Below are positions 56,677 to 64,000 of a stretch of 64,000 bases of DNA, in pieces; positions within the stretch are counted from its first letter, which is position 1, and each line of letters opens with the position of its first letter. Location: assembly GCF_003703975.1 (NCBI RefSeq), contig NZ_QTJY01000004.1, positions 248,001 through 312,000 on the forward strand, given 5' to 3'. Below the pieces are notes generated by a model that saw nothing but the letters and a program-made list of their open reading frames with translations, ran no database searches and had not been told where the DNA came from. The translations under genes were made by a program, and so were the position numbers. The stretch comes from Larkinella soli (GTDB lineage: Bacteria; Bacteroidota; Bacteroidia; Cytophagales; Spirosomataceae).

Positions 56677-58782
56677 ATGGCAACTGATCTTCGATACCTG
56701 CGCAACATTGGTATCGCTGCCCACATCGACGCCGGTAAGACGACGACCACCGAGCGGATTCTGTACTATTCCGGGGTGAGCCACAAAATCGGCGAAGTAC
56801 ACGAAGGGGCTGCTACCATGGACTGGATGGAGCAGGAACAGGAACGGGGGATCACGATTACTTCGGCGGCCACAACCGTCAACTGGAAATACCGGGGTGA
56901 ATCCTATCATGTGAACATCATCGATACGCCGGGCCACGTGGACTTTACGGTAGAGGTGAACCGGTCGCTGCGGGTCCTGGACGGTCTGGTGTTTCTGTTC
57001 AGCGCCGTCGACGGTGTTGAGCCGCAATCGGAAACCAACTGGCGTCTGGCCAACAATTATAACGTGGCCCGTCTGGGCTTCGTCAATAAAATGGACCGTG
57101 CCGGTGCCGACTTCCTGAACGTCTGCAAGCAGGTAAAGGAAATGCTCGGCAGCAACGCCGTACCGCTGCAGTTGCCGATCGGTGCGGAAGATAACTTCAA
57201 GGGCGTGGTTGACCTGGTCAACTTCCGGGGTATCCAGTGGAACGAGAATGACAAGGGGATGACCTTTGTCGAAGTGCCCATTCCGGACGATATGCTGGAA
57301 GAAGCCAGAGAATGGCGGGAGAAACTGCTCGAAGCCGTTGCCGACTACGACGAGACGCTGATGGAAAAATACTTCGAGGATCCCGAATCGATCACCGAAG
57401 ACGAAATTCTGACGGCGCTGCGTCAGGCCACCATCGAGATGAAAATCGTTCCGATGCTCTGCGGTTCTTCCTTCAAGAACAAAGGGGTTCAGACGATGCT
57501 CGACTACGTGATGGCCCTGCTGCCGTCTCCGCTCGACAAACCGGAAATCAAAGGGACGAACCCCGATAACGAGCAGGAAGTGGTTCGTCACCCGACGGAA
57601 ACCGACCCGTTCACCGCACTGGCGTTCAAAATCGCTACCGACCCCTACGTGGGCCGTCTGTGCTTCGTACGGGTGTACTCCGGTGCGCTGGATTCCGGCT
57701 CTTACGTGCTGAACACCCGTTCAGGCAACAAGGAGCGGATCTCCCGCATCTTCCAGATGCACGCCAACAAGCAGAACCAGATCGACAAACTGCGGGCCGG
57801 CGACATCGGTGCCGTGGTCGGTTTCAAGGATATTAAAACCGGGGATACGCTCTGCGACGAGAAGAACCCGATCGTGCTCGAATCCATGGTATTCCCCGAT
57901 CCGGTGATCGGTTACGCCATCGAGCCGAAGAAAACCGCCGATCAGGACAACTTCTCGAAAGCCATCGGTAAACTGATCGAAGAAGATCCGACCCTGAAAG
58001 TAGAGTCGGATGAAGAAACCGGCCAGACCATCATCCGGGGTATGGGTGAGCTTCACCTCGAAATCATCATCGACCGGATGCGTCGCGAGTTCAAGGTAGA
58101 AGTGAACCAGGGCGCTCCGCAGGTCGCTTACAAGGAAACCCTCACCAAGAACTTCGAACACCGCGAGGTATACAAGAAGCAGACGGGTGGTCGCGGTAAG
58201 TTTGCCGATATCGTCTTTGAAATCGGTGTTCGTGAAGACGGCAAGCCGGGTCTGGAATTCGTGAACGGTATCGTGGGTGGGGTCATTCCGAAAGAATTTA
58301 TCCCGGCCGTCGAAAAAGGTTTCCGCGAAGCCATGTCCAACGGTCCGCTGGCCGGCTATCCGCTCGACTCGATGAAGGTTCGTCTGTTCCATGGCTCGTT
58401 CCACGACGTCGACTCCGACTCGCTGTCGTTCGAACTGGCCGCCCGTCTGGGCTTCCGTGAAGCAGCTAAGAACGCCGGTCCGAAACTGCTCGAACCGATC
58501 ATGGCCGTCGAGGTGCTGACGCCGGAAGAGTATACCGGTCCGATCACGGGTGACCTGAACCGTCGTCGCGGGATTATGAAAGGGATGGATTCACGCGGTG
58601 GTTCGCAGGTGATCAAGGCGGACGTTCCCCTGTCGGAACTGTTCGGTTACGTCACTGACCTCCGTACGATGTCGTCCGGTCGCGCTACCGCCAACCTGAC
58701 GTTCTCTCACTACGAGCAGGTCCCGAACAACCTGGCCGAAGGCATCATCTCGAAAGCCAAAGGAACGGTTCGAATTTCGTAA
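56677..58782 (+). CDS. fusA: Elongation factor G
   Basis: This 701-residue translocase GTPase has P-loop [32 protein letters not shown] (G3) and [11 protein letters not shown] (G4), and the full set of domains II-V, ending [14 protein letters not shown]. Length and residues are those of the housekeeping EF-G. It stands apart from rpsL-rpsG but directly before rpsJ, so it heads the S10 region here. Confidence 0.97.
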   Translation: MATDLRYLRNIGIAAHIDAGKTTTTERILYYSGVSHKIGEVHEGAATMDWMEQEQERGITITSAATTVNWKYRGESYHVNIIDTPGHVDFTVEVNRSLRVLDGLVFLFSAVDGVEPQSETNWRLANNYNVARLGFVNKMDRAGADFLNVCKQVKEMLGSNAVPLQLPIGAEDNFKGVVDLVNFRGIQWNENDKGMTFVEVPIPDDMLEEAREWREKLLEAVADYDETLMEKYFEDPESITEDEILTALRQATIEMKIVPMLCGSSFKNKGVQTMLDYVMALLPSPLDKPEIKGTNPDNEQEVVRHPTETDPFTALAFKIATDPYVGRLCFVRVYSGALDSGSYVLNTRSGNKERISRIFQMHANKQNQIDKLRAGDIGAVVGFKDIKTGDTLCDEKNPIVLESMVFPDPVIGYAIEPKKTADQDNFSKAIGKLIEEDPTLKVESDEETGQTIIRGMGELHLEIIIDRMRREFKVEVNQGAPQVAYKETLTKNFEHREVYKKQTGGRGKFADIVFEIGVREDGKPGLEFVNGIVGGVIPKEFIPAVEKGFREAMSNGPLAGYPLDSMKVRLFHGSFHDVDSDSLSFELAARLGFREAAKNAGPKLLEPIMAVEVLTPEEYTGPITGDLNRRRGIMKGMDSRGGSQVIKADVPLSELFGYVTDLRTMSSGRATANLTFSHYEQVPNNLAEGIISKAKGTVRIS

Positions 58783-58802
58783 TTGCCTGTATCCCGAAGA
58801 AC

Positions 58803-58862
58803 GAGGGATCCTGTGGCTGATAACCGGTCCCTTCGACCGCCGAAGCACAGGGTCCCTCTTTC
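58803..58862 (+). terminator. Hairpin between fusA and rpsJ, possible attenuator
   Basis: GAGGGATCCTGTG (58803-58815) pairs with CACAGGGTCCCTC (58846-58858), 13 pairs with one G-U, followed by TTTC. It may attenuate transcription into rpsJ. Confidence 0.5.
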
Positions 58863-58973
58863 GTCGGGCTGACAAAACAATAAAACAGTGCCGCGCCGGT
58901 GGAGTAAATGGTTCTTTCATCGGCGTACCGCCTGTCCCGGACAGGCACCTTTTCATCAGAACCACTAATTGTT

Positions 58974-59279
58974 ATGAATCAAAAAATTCGGATTAAACTG
59001 AAGTCGTTCGACCACATGCTGGTCGACAAGTCGGCTGAAAAAATCGTCAAGGCCGTCAAATCGACGGGCGCTATCGTCAGCGGCCCGATTCCCCTGCCGA
59101 CCGAGAAAGAAATCTTTACCGTCCTGCGTTCTCCGCACGTCAACAAGAAGTCGCGGGAGCAATTTCAGCTCTGTACCTACAAGCGTCTGGTCGATATCTA
59201 TTCGACGAGCGCCAAAACGGTAGACGCCCTGATGAAGCTCGAACTGCCGAGCGGGGTTGATGTAGAGATTAAGGTATAA
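58974..59279 (+). CDS. rpsJ: 30S ribosomal protein S10
   Basis: This 101-residue uS10 protein has [23 protein letters not shown] and the [29 protein letters not shown] loop, ending [10 protein letters not shown]. It is also NusE, a transcription antitermination factor. ATG 58974 is the family start; the open frame from 58908 covers the spacer. It is separated from rplC by an unusually long 410-bp gap. Confidence 0.97.
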   Translation: MNQKIRIKLKSFDHMLVDKSAEKIVKAVKSTGAIVSGPIPLPTEKEIFTVLRSPHVNKKSREQFQLCTYKRLVDIYSTSAKTVDALMKLELPSGVDVEIKV

Positions 59280-59400
59280 ATTAATTCGTCGAACGACGGA
59301 AGTTTTCGGAACAGCGCCGACCGAAGCCACCGGTTTCAGAGGGCGCTGTTTCCTTTAGCGGATTTCCGGAAAAATATTTTTCGGAAATCAAAAAATTAAC

Positions 59401-59408
59401 TATCTTTG
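59401..59408 (+). promoter_or_regulatory. -7 promoter element inside the rpsJ-rplC gap
   Basis: TATCTTTG is an exact TAnnTTTG match. The -33 region is T-rich without a perfect TTG. Transcription from here would cross a structured segment that ends at the terminator 59520-59549. Confidence 0.55.
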
Positions 59409-59414
59409 CAACCC

Positions 59415-59549
59415 GAAGCCGAATTACGGAGCAAAGACATACCTTGGGTGAAGGTCCGAAAGGAAACCACATCTGACAATTTAGTCCGGTAACACGCCTT
59501 GTGTGTGCCTACCGAACGGAGGGTCAGGTGGAAACGTCTGACCCTTTTT
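59415..59549 (+). ncRNA. Candidate structured leader or small RNA before rplC
   Basis: Between the -7 box at 59401 and the terminator at 59520 lies about 105 nt with visible pairing: CGGTA (59487-59491) with TACCG (59510-59514), enclosing ACAC (59492-59495) with GTGT (59501-59504). CTGAC at 59473-59477 can pair with GTCAG (59523-59527) of the terminator, giving a possible anti-terminator. It could be an attenuated leader for the S10 operon or a free small RNA. No ORF of interest lies here. Confidence 0.45.
59520..59549 (+). terminator. Terminator inside the rpsJ-rplC gap
   Basis: AGGGTCAG (59520-59527) pairs with CTGACCCT (59538-59545) and a T tract follows. It precedes a separate promoter for rplC. 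Confidence 0.75.
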
Positions 59550-59603
59550 GTTTGTCGTATTTAGTTCAGAGCCCGGAATTTTTTGAGAATTAAGGAGATA
59601 GGG

Positions 59604-59635
59604 TTTGGATGACAGTCGACAAATCCCTAATTTTG
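59604..59635 (+). promoter_or_regulatory. Promoter of the rplC ribosomal operon
   Basis: TTTG (59604-59607), a 20-bp spacer and TAATTTTG (59628-59635), 54 bp before rplC. This gives the long ribosomal-protein run its own promoter downstream of the terminator. Confidence 0.75.
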
Positions 59636-59689
59636 CACTCCGTTTTTTCGGGTTTAAACACATAAATTCCTGCTTTACAACCACTTATT

Positions 59690-60310
59690 ATGTCTGGTTT
59701 AATTGGAAAGAAGATTGGGATGACCAGTCTGTACAATGCTGACGGGCAGGCTCTGGCATGTACAGTCATTGAAGCTGGTCCCTGTGTCGTTACGCATGTA
59801 AAAACACAGGAGACGGACGGTTATCAGGCCGTCCAGTTAGGGTACGGTGAAAAGAAAGAGAAGCGTACCAACAAACCGTTGCTGGGCCACTTTAAGAAAG
59901 CCAACACGACGCCGAAACGCAAGTTAGTCGAGTTCAAGACGTTCGAACAGAACCTGGATCTTGGGCAGACGCTGGGCATTACGGACGTTTTCACGGAAGG
60001 CGATTTCATCGATATCGTCGGCACGGCAAAGGGTAGAGGTTTTCAGGGCGTTGTGAAACGTCACGGTTTTGGTGGTGTCGGTGGGCAAACCCACGGTCAG
60101 CACAACCGCCAGCGTCACCCCGGTTCAATCGGTGCCTGTTCCTTCCCGTCACGGGTCTTCAAGGGGCTTCGGATGGCCGGCCGTATGGGTGGCAACCGCG
60201 TGAAAGTACAGAACCTCCGTGTACTGAAAGTTATGCCGGAGCAGAACCTGATCGTTGTAAGCGGTTCGATCCCGGGCTCAAAAAATTCGTTCGTCATTTT
60301 AGAGAAGTAA
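59690..60310 (+). CDS. rplC: 50S ribosomal protein L3
   Basis: This 206-residue uL3 protein begins [14 protein letters not shown] and has [16 protein letters not shown] with the tip loop [19 protein letters not shown] that reaches the peptidyl-transferase centre. First gene behind the promoter at 59604; rplD follows after 3 bp. Confidence 0.97.
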   Translation: MSGLIGKKIGMTSLYNADGQALACTVIEAGPCVVTHVKTQETDGYQAVQLGYGEKKEKRTNKPLLGHFKKANTTPKRKLVEFKTFEQNLDLGQTLGITDVFTEGDFIDIVGTAKGRGFQGVVKRHGFGGVGGQTHGQHNRQRHPGSIGACSFPSRVFKGLRMAGRMGGNRVKVQNLRVLKVMPEQNLIVVSGSIPGSKNSFVILEK

Positions 60311-60313
60311 GTC

Positions 60314-60940
60314 ATGGAGGTAGCAGTTTATAACTCGAAAGGAGAAGATACGGGCAAGAAAGTAACCCTGTCCGACGAAATCTTCGGAATTGAGCCGAAC
60401 GAGCACGCGATCTACTTAGACGTGAAACAATACCTGGCCAACCAGCGCCAGGGTACGCATAAGGCGAAAGAACGGGCTGAGAATGCTCACTCAACCCGCA
60501 AGATCAAGAAGCAGAAGGGTACGGGCGGCGCCCGCGCCGGCTCCATCAAATCGCCGGTATTCGTCGGCGGTGGTACCATCTTCGGTCCCCGTCCCCGCGA
60601 CTACAGCTTCAAACTGAACAAGAAAGTAAAGCAACTGGCCCGTAAGTCGGCTCTCGCGGTAAAAGCGAAAGAAAACAACGTAGCGGTCCTGGATAACTTT
60701 ACGCTGGACGGTCCCCGTACGAAGTCTTACCTCGATTTCCTGAACGGTTTTAAGGCGGCTGATACCAAAACGCTCCTGATCCTGCCGGAGGTAGACAAGA
60801 ACGTCGTTCTCTCAAGCCGCAACCTGAAGAAAGCGAAAGTGATGACGGCCGATCTGGTCAGCACCTACGATCTGATGAACGCCGATCGACTGCTGATCGC
60901 GGAAGGGGCCCTGTCGAAATTAGAATCTCTTCTCCAGTAA
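60314..60940 (+). CDS. rplD: 50S ribosomal protein L4
   Basis: This 208-residue uL4 protein has the extended loop around KIKKQKGTGGARAGSIKSPVFVGGG, which lines the peptide exit tunnel, and the C-terminal globular part (STYDLMNADRLLIAEGAL). L4 is the usual autogenous regulator of the S10 operon in other bacteria. Confidence 0.97.
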   Translation: MEVAVYNSKGEDTGKKVTLSDEIFGIEPNEHAIYLDVKQYLANQRQGTHKAKERAENAHSTRKIKKQKGTGGARAGSIKSPVFVGGGTIFGPRPRDYSFKLNKKVKQLARKSALAVKAKENNVAVLDNFTLDGPRTKSYLDFLNGFKAADTKTLLILPEVDKNVVLSSRNLKKAKVMTADLVSTYDLMNADRLLIAEGALSKLESLLQ

Positions 60941-60946
60941 CTGATC

Positions 60947-61240
60947 ATGGAAAACGTATTGAAAAGACCGATCATCACGGAAAAGATGACCGCCCTGAAC
61001 AAAAAGGGACAATACGGTTTTGAGGTGTCGATGAATGCCAACAAAATCGAAATCAAGAAGGCAGTCGAGAAACTGTACGGCGTAACGGTAACGGACGTCA
61101 ATACCATGCGTTGCATCGGCCATAAAAAGTCGAAAAGCACCAAGCGGGGCACGATCACTTCCGGCCGCACTTCCACCTGGAAAAAAGCGCTGGTGACCGT
61201 TGCCGAAGGAGAAGTCATCGACATCTACGCGGAAGTATAA
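60947..61240 (+). CDS. rplW: 50S ribosomal protein L23
   Basis: This 97-residue uL23 protein starts ENVLKRPIITEKMTALN and has the basic loop KKSKSTKRGTITSGRTSTWKKALVTV. It lies at the tunnel exit, where trigger factor and SRP bind. It begins 6 bp after rplD. Confidence 0.96.
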   Translation: MENVLKRPIITEKMTALNKKGQYGFEVSMNANKIEIKKAVEKLYGVTVTDVNTMRCIGHKKSKSTKRGTITSGRTSTWKKALVTVAEGEVIDIYAEV

Positions 61241-61282
61241 GGGGTACGAACCACGAACGACCAAACGAATTAGTTAGGAATC

Positions 61283-62107
61283 ATGGGAGTTAAGAAACTT
61301 AAACCAGTTACCCCGAGTCAGCGTTTTCGGGTAGCTCCGGACTTTGCCGAAATCACGACGGACAAGCCCGAACGGAGTCTGCTGGTATCCATAAAGAAAT
61401 CAGGTGGCCGTAACAACCAGGGCCGCCGGTCGATGCGCTACATTGGTGGCGGTCATAAACGCCAGTACCGGATTATCGACTTCAAGCGCGATAAGACGAG
61501 CGTTCCCGCCACGGTAAAGACGATCGAGTACGACCCCAACCGTTCGGCACGGATTGCGCTGCTGCATTATGTAGACGGCGAGAAGCGCTACATCCTCGCT
61601 CCCCAGGGCCTGACGGTCGGGCAGCAGGTAGTATCAGGTGCTGAAGTTGCTCCTGAAGTGGGTAATGCTCTGCCGCTGTCGGCCATGCCCATCGGTACGA
61701 TCGTTCACAACGTCGAACTGAAGCCGGGAAAAGGGGGTGCGCTGGTTCGCAGTGCCGGTACTTACGCCCAGCTGGTGGCCCGGGAAGACAAGTATGCCAT
61801 TCTGCGGATGCCCTCAGGGGAGCAGCGGATGGTCCTGGGAGCCTGTATGGCGACGGTCGGGTCGGTTTCGAACCCCGATCACATGAACGTCAGTGTGGGC
61901 AAAGCCGGCCGTAACCGCTGGCTCGGGATCCGCCCGCGCGTTCGGGGTGTCGCCATGAACCCGATCGATCACCCGATGGGTGGTGGTGAAGGCCGTGCAT
62001 CCGGTGGTCATCCGCGTTCACGTACCGGTCTGTATGCAAAAGGCAAGAAGACCCGTCCGGTGAAGAAGTACTCAGATCGACTGATTATTAGCAAAAGGAA
62101 AAAATAA
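61283..62107 (+). CDS. rplB: 50S ribosomal protein L2
   Basis: This 274-residue uL2 protein has the conserved [14 protein letters not shown] start, [17 protein letters not shown], and the C-terminal [21 protein letters not shown] with the His near the peptidyl-transferase centre. Length is normal. Confidence 0.97.
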   Translation: MGVKKLKPVTPSQRFRVAPDFAEITTDKPERSLLVSIKKSGGRNNQGRRSMRYIGGGHKRQYRIIDFKRDKTSVPATVKTIEYDPNRSARIALLHYVDGEKRYILAPQGLTVGQQVVSGAEVAPEVGNALPLSAMPIGTIVHNVELKPGKGGALVRSAGTYAQLVAREDKYAILRMPSGEQRMVLGACMATVGSVSNPDHMNVSVGKAGRNRWLGIRPRVRGVAMNPIDHPMGGGEGRASGGHPRSRTGLYAKGKKTRPVKKYSDRLIISKRKK

Positions 62108-62114
62108 GAGGTAG

Positions 62115-62393
62115 ATGGCACGCTCACTTAAAAAGGGTCCCTACATAGATTTTCGTCTGGAGAAGAAAGTCACCACCATGAATGATTCCGGCCGCAAGTC
62201 CGTCATCAAGACCTGGTCGCGTCGGTCGATGATCTCTCCCGATTTCGTTGGCCATACGTTTGCCGTCCACAATGGCAATAAGTTCATTCCGGTGTACGTC
62301 ACCGAAAACATGGTAGGCCATAAGCTGGGTGAATTTTCTCCCACCCGTAACTTCCGCGGCCACGTGGCGAAGAAAGACAAAGGCAAACGATAA
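62115..62393 (+). CDS. rpsS: 30S ribosomal protein S19
   Basis: This 92-residue uS19 protein has [18 protein letters not shown], the motif [27 protein letters not shown] and the end [21 protein letters not shown]. Seven bp separate it from rplB. Confidence 0.97.
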   Translation: MARSLKKGPYIDFRLEKKVTTMNDSGRKSVIKTWSRRSMISPDFVGHTFAVHNGNKFIPVYVTENMVGHKLGEFSPTRNFRGHVAKKDKGKR

Positions 62394-62468
62394 AAGCAGC
62401 AGGCCGTCGTAAGCCGGTCGTTTCCGAACGATCCGGGTATGCGGAAGGCGACTAACACTCGTAAGATA

Positions 62469-62861
62469 ATGGAAGCAATAGCAAAGCTAAAAAATGTGCC
62501 TTCGTCCCCTCGCAAAATGCGGCTGGTCGCCAACCTGATCAGGGGTCAGAAGGTCAGCAAAGCGCTGGGTATTCTGCGTTATCAGCCCCAGGCTGGTGCC
62601 GCCCTGCTGGAAAAGCTGCTGCTCTCGGCAGTAGCCAACTGGCAACAGAAAAATGAAGACGGACGGATCGAAGATGCCGACTTGTATGTAAAGACGATCT
62701 TCGTCGACGGCGGCCGGATGCTGAAGCGTCTGCGCCCGGCTCCTCAGGGCCGTGGTCACCGGATCCGGAAACGGTCCAACCACGTGACGATCGTGATCGA
62801 CAGTGCCGCAGCTCCCCTGACGCTTGCACCAGAAGTGACAACAGAAAACGCAGAAAACTAA
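62469..62861 (+). CDS. rplV: 50S ribosomal protein L22
   Basis: This 130-residue uL22 protein has [28 protein letters not shown] and the tunnel-hairpin segment with [22 protein letters not shown]. The start ATG 62469 ([10 protein letters not shown]) is preferred over 62439, which adds an unconserved segment. The C-terminal 15 residues are extended and acidic. Confidence 0.96.
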   Translation: MEAIAKLKNVPSSPRKMRLVANLIRGQKVSKALGILRYQPQAGAALLEKLLLSAVANWQQKNEDGRIEDADLYVKTIFVDGGRMLKRLRPAPQGRGHRIRKRSNHVTIVIDSAAAPLTLAPEVTTENAEN

Positions 62862-62870
62862 GACAACAGA

Positions 62871-63725
62871 ATGGGACAAAAAGTTAACCCCGTTGGTCTT
62901 CGGCTCGGCATCGTTAAAGGTTGGGATTCCAGCTGGTATGGCGGCAAGGAATTTCCTGATAAACTGGTTGAAGACGAAAAGATCAGAAAATACATTCAGG
63001 CTCGTATTCCGAAAGGTTCCATCAGCAAGGTGGTAATCGAACGGACGCTGAAGCGGATTACGCTGACGATCCACACGGCCCGTCCGGGTATCGTTATCGG
63101 TAAAGGCGGTGGCGAGGTCGATAAGATCAAGGAAGAGCTCAAGAAAATTACCGGCAAAGACGTCCAGATCAACATCTTTGAGATCAAGCGTCCGGAGATC
63201 GACGCCAAGCTGATCGGTGAAACCATCGCTCAGCAGCTCCAGGCCCGTATCTCGTATCGGCGCGCCATGAAGCAGGCCATCAGCTCGGCCATCCGGGTGG
63301 GTGCTCAGGGAATCAAAGTTCGGGTTTCCGGTCGTCTGGGCGGTGCTGAAATGGCCCGTACGGAAGAGTACAAGGAAGGCCGGGTACCCCTGCACACGCT
63401 CCGTGCCGATATCGATTATGCCATCTCTGAAGCGCAGACCGTATACGGTAAAATCGGTATTAAGGTCTGGGTTTTCAAAGGTGAGCTTTACGGCAAGCGG
63501 GACCTGTCACCGGCCGCTCAGATGAGCGCAGCACAGCAGGATCGCGGTGGCGACCGTGGTGACCGTCGTGGTGACCGTGGGGACCGTCGCGGTGAGCGCG
63601 GTGGTGAAGGCGAACGCGGTGACCGTCGCCGGGGTCGGAACGACCAGCAGGGCGGACGCGGTGGCCGGGGCGGTGGTGGCGGACAGCAGCGCGGTGGCCA
63701 GGGCGGTGGCGGACGTAAAAGATAG
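62871..63725 (+). CDS. rpsC: 30S ribosomal protein S3 with long RG-rich tail
   Basis: This 284-residue uS3 protein has the core [23 protein letters not shown] and the KH domain with [17 protein letters not shown], ending in the usual [17 protein letters not shown] (about residue 213). About 70 further residues, rich in Arg, Gly, Asp and Gln (repeats of GDRGDRRG, then [16 protein letters not shown]), form a low-complexity tail absent from E. coli S3. S3 lines the mRNA entry channel, so the tail may contact mRNA or other factors. The DNA for the tail is itself a run of short imperfect direct repeats. Confidence 0.96.
   Translation: MGQKVNPVGLRLGIVKGWDSSWYGGKEFPDKLVEDEKIRKYIQARIPKGSISKVVIERTLKRITLTIHTARPGIVIGKGGGEVDKIKEELKKITGKDVQINIFEIKRPEIDAKLIGETIAQQLQARISYRRAMKQAISSAIRVGAQGIKVRVSGRLGGAEMARTEEYKEGRVPLHTLRADIDYAISEAQTVYGKIGIKVWVFKGELYGKRDLSPAAQMSAAQQDRGGDRGDRRGDRGDRRGERGGEGERGDRRRGRNDQQGGRGGRGGGGGQQRGGQGGGGRKR
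63542..63720 (+). repeat. Low-complexity repeats encoding the S3 tail
   Basis: Short imperfect direct repeats of GGTGACCGTCGT- and GGCGGTGG-like units encode the Arg/Gly/Asp tail of S3. Such repeats are prone to slip in replication, so tail length may vary between strains. Confidence 0.6.
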
Positions 63726-63779
63726 TAAGAACATCGGACGTCGGCTGAATCAGACAACGTCCTTTAGATACGACTAAAG

Positions 63780-64000
63780 ATGTTACAACCAAGAAGAACC
63801 AAGTTTCGTAAGCAACAGAAAGGCCGCGTCAAAGGAGTAGCCGGACGGGGCCATGAGATCGCTTTCGGATCGTTTGCCATCAAGGCGCTGGAACCGGGCT
63901 GGATTACGTCCCGCCAGATTGAAGCGGCTCGTATTTCCGTCACCCGGGCCATGAAGCGTGAAGGCCAGGTCTGGATCCGGATTTTCCCGGATAAGTCGAT
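63780..64000 (+). CDS. rplP: 50S ribosomal protein L16 (partial, cut by window end)
   Basis: The frame from ATG 63780 gives [23 protein letters not shown] followed by [49 protein letters not shown], which is uL16. About 73 of the usual 138 or so residues lie within the window; the frame is still open at the end. It follows rpsC by 54 bp, in normal S10-operon order. Confidence 0.95.
   Translation, partial: MLQPRRTKFRKQQKGRVKGVAGRGHEIAFGSFAIKALEPGWITSRQIEAARISVTRAMKREGQVWIRIFPDKS

Noticed and set aside
63475-63792. Minus-strand and plus-strand small frames over the 3' part of rpsC
   Set aside because: Their low-complexity products (runs of Ala/Val/Thr or Arg/Pro/His) arise from the repeat DNA that encodes the S3 tail.

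Overview
The window is a chromosomal segment of a Bacteroidota bacterium, most probably of the order Cytophagales (Spirosomaceae-like; inferred from gene content, not from a database match). The support is: repeated promoter elements of the Bacteroidota type (TTG, 18-20 bp, TAnnTTTG) at many transcription-unit starts; ribosomal-protein and other start codons without Shine-Dalgarno sequences; a SusC/SusD pair; alternative complex III; and the lipoprotein version of TamA. No phage, insertion sequence, integrase or CRISPR array is visible.

Layout. (1) 1-4.4 kb: a Skp/OmpH-like chaperone, smpB, an HNH protein, six-repeat ribosomal protein S1 and tRNA-Cys. An unexplained structured segment lies between two terminators upstream of smpB. 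(2) 4.6-21.8 kb: one long respiratory operon behind a single clear promoter. It encodes alternative complex III (actABCDEF), an A1-type aa3 cytochrome oxidase (subunits II, I, two subunit-III proteins, IV), heme A synthesis (ctaA, ctaB) and assembly or accessory genes (SCO-like, DUF420, a small CxxC membrane protein, DUF983). Together these oxidise menaquinol and reduce oxygen through a quinol:cytochrome c oxidoreductase/oxidase supercomplex. (3) 21.9-24.3 kb: an ECF sigma factor, an overlapping single-pass membrane protein (possible anti-sigma factor) and a predicted outer-membrane protein.

(4) 24.4-38.4 kb: the translation/transcription block tRNA-Tyr, tRNA-Gly, tRNA-Thr, tuf, tRNA-Trp, secE, nusG, rplK, rplA, rplJ, rplL, rpoB, rpoC, followed by a DUF3467 gene. 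(5) 38.5-39.5 kb: rpsL and rpsG with their own promoter and terminator. (6) 39.5-56.5 kb: a 17-kb block separating rpsG from fusA. It holds a small polysaccharide-utilisation locus (a membrane-spanning sensor/LuxR-type regulator divergent from SusC, SusD and a GH144-like glucanase), a 41-residue membrane protein, and the overlapping pair tamB/tamL for outer-membrane biogenesis. (7) 56.6-64.0 kb: fusA, rpsJ and the S10 operon (rplC, rplD, rplW, rplB, rpsS, rplV, rpsC, rplP), cut by the window end inside rplP.

The most rewarding places to look are: the 410-bp rpsJ-rplC gap, which holds a promoter, a structured RNA and a terminator before a second promoter; the hairpin-rich non-coding segment before smpB; the predicted beta-1,2-glucan locus and its operator-like repeats inside an otherwise housekeeping block; the hexaheme ActA; a SCO-like protein apparently lacking the distal copper-binding histidine; and the ECF sigma/membrane protein/outer-membrane protein trio. 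None of these has been tested against databases here.
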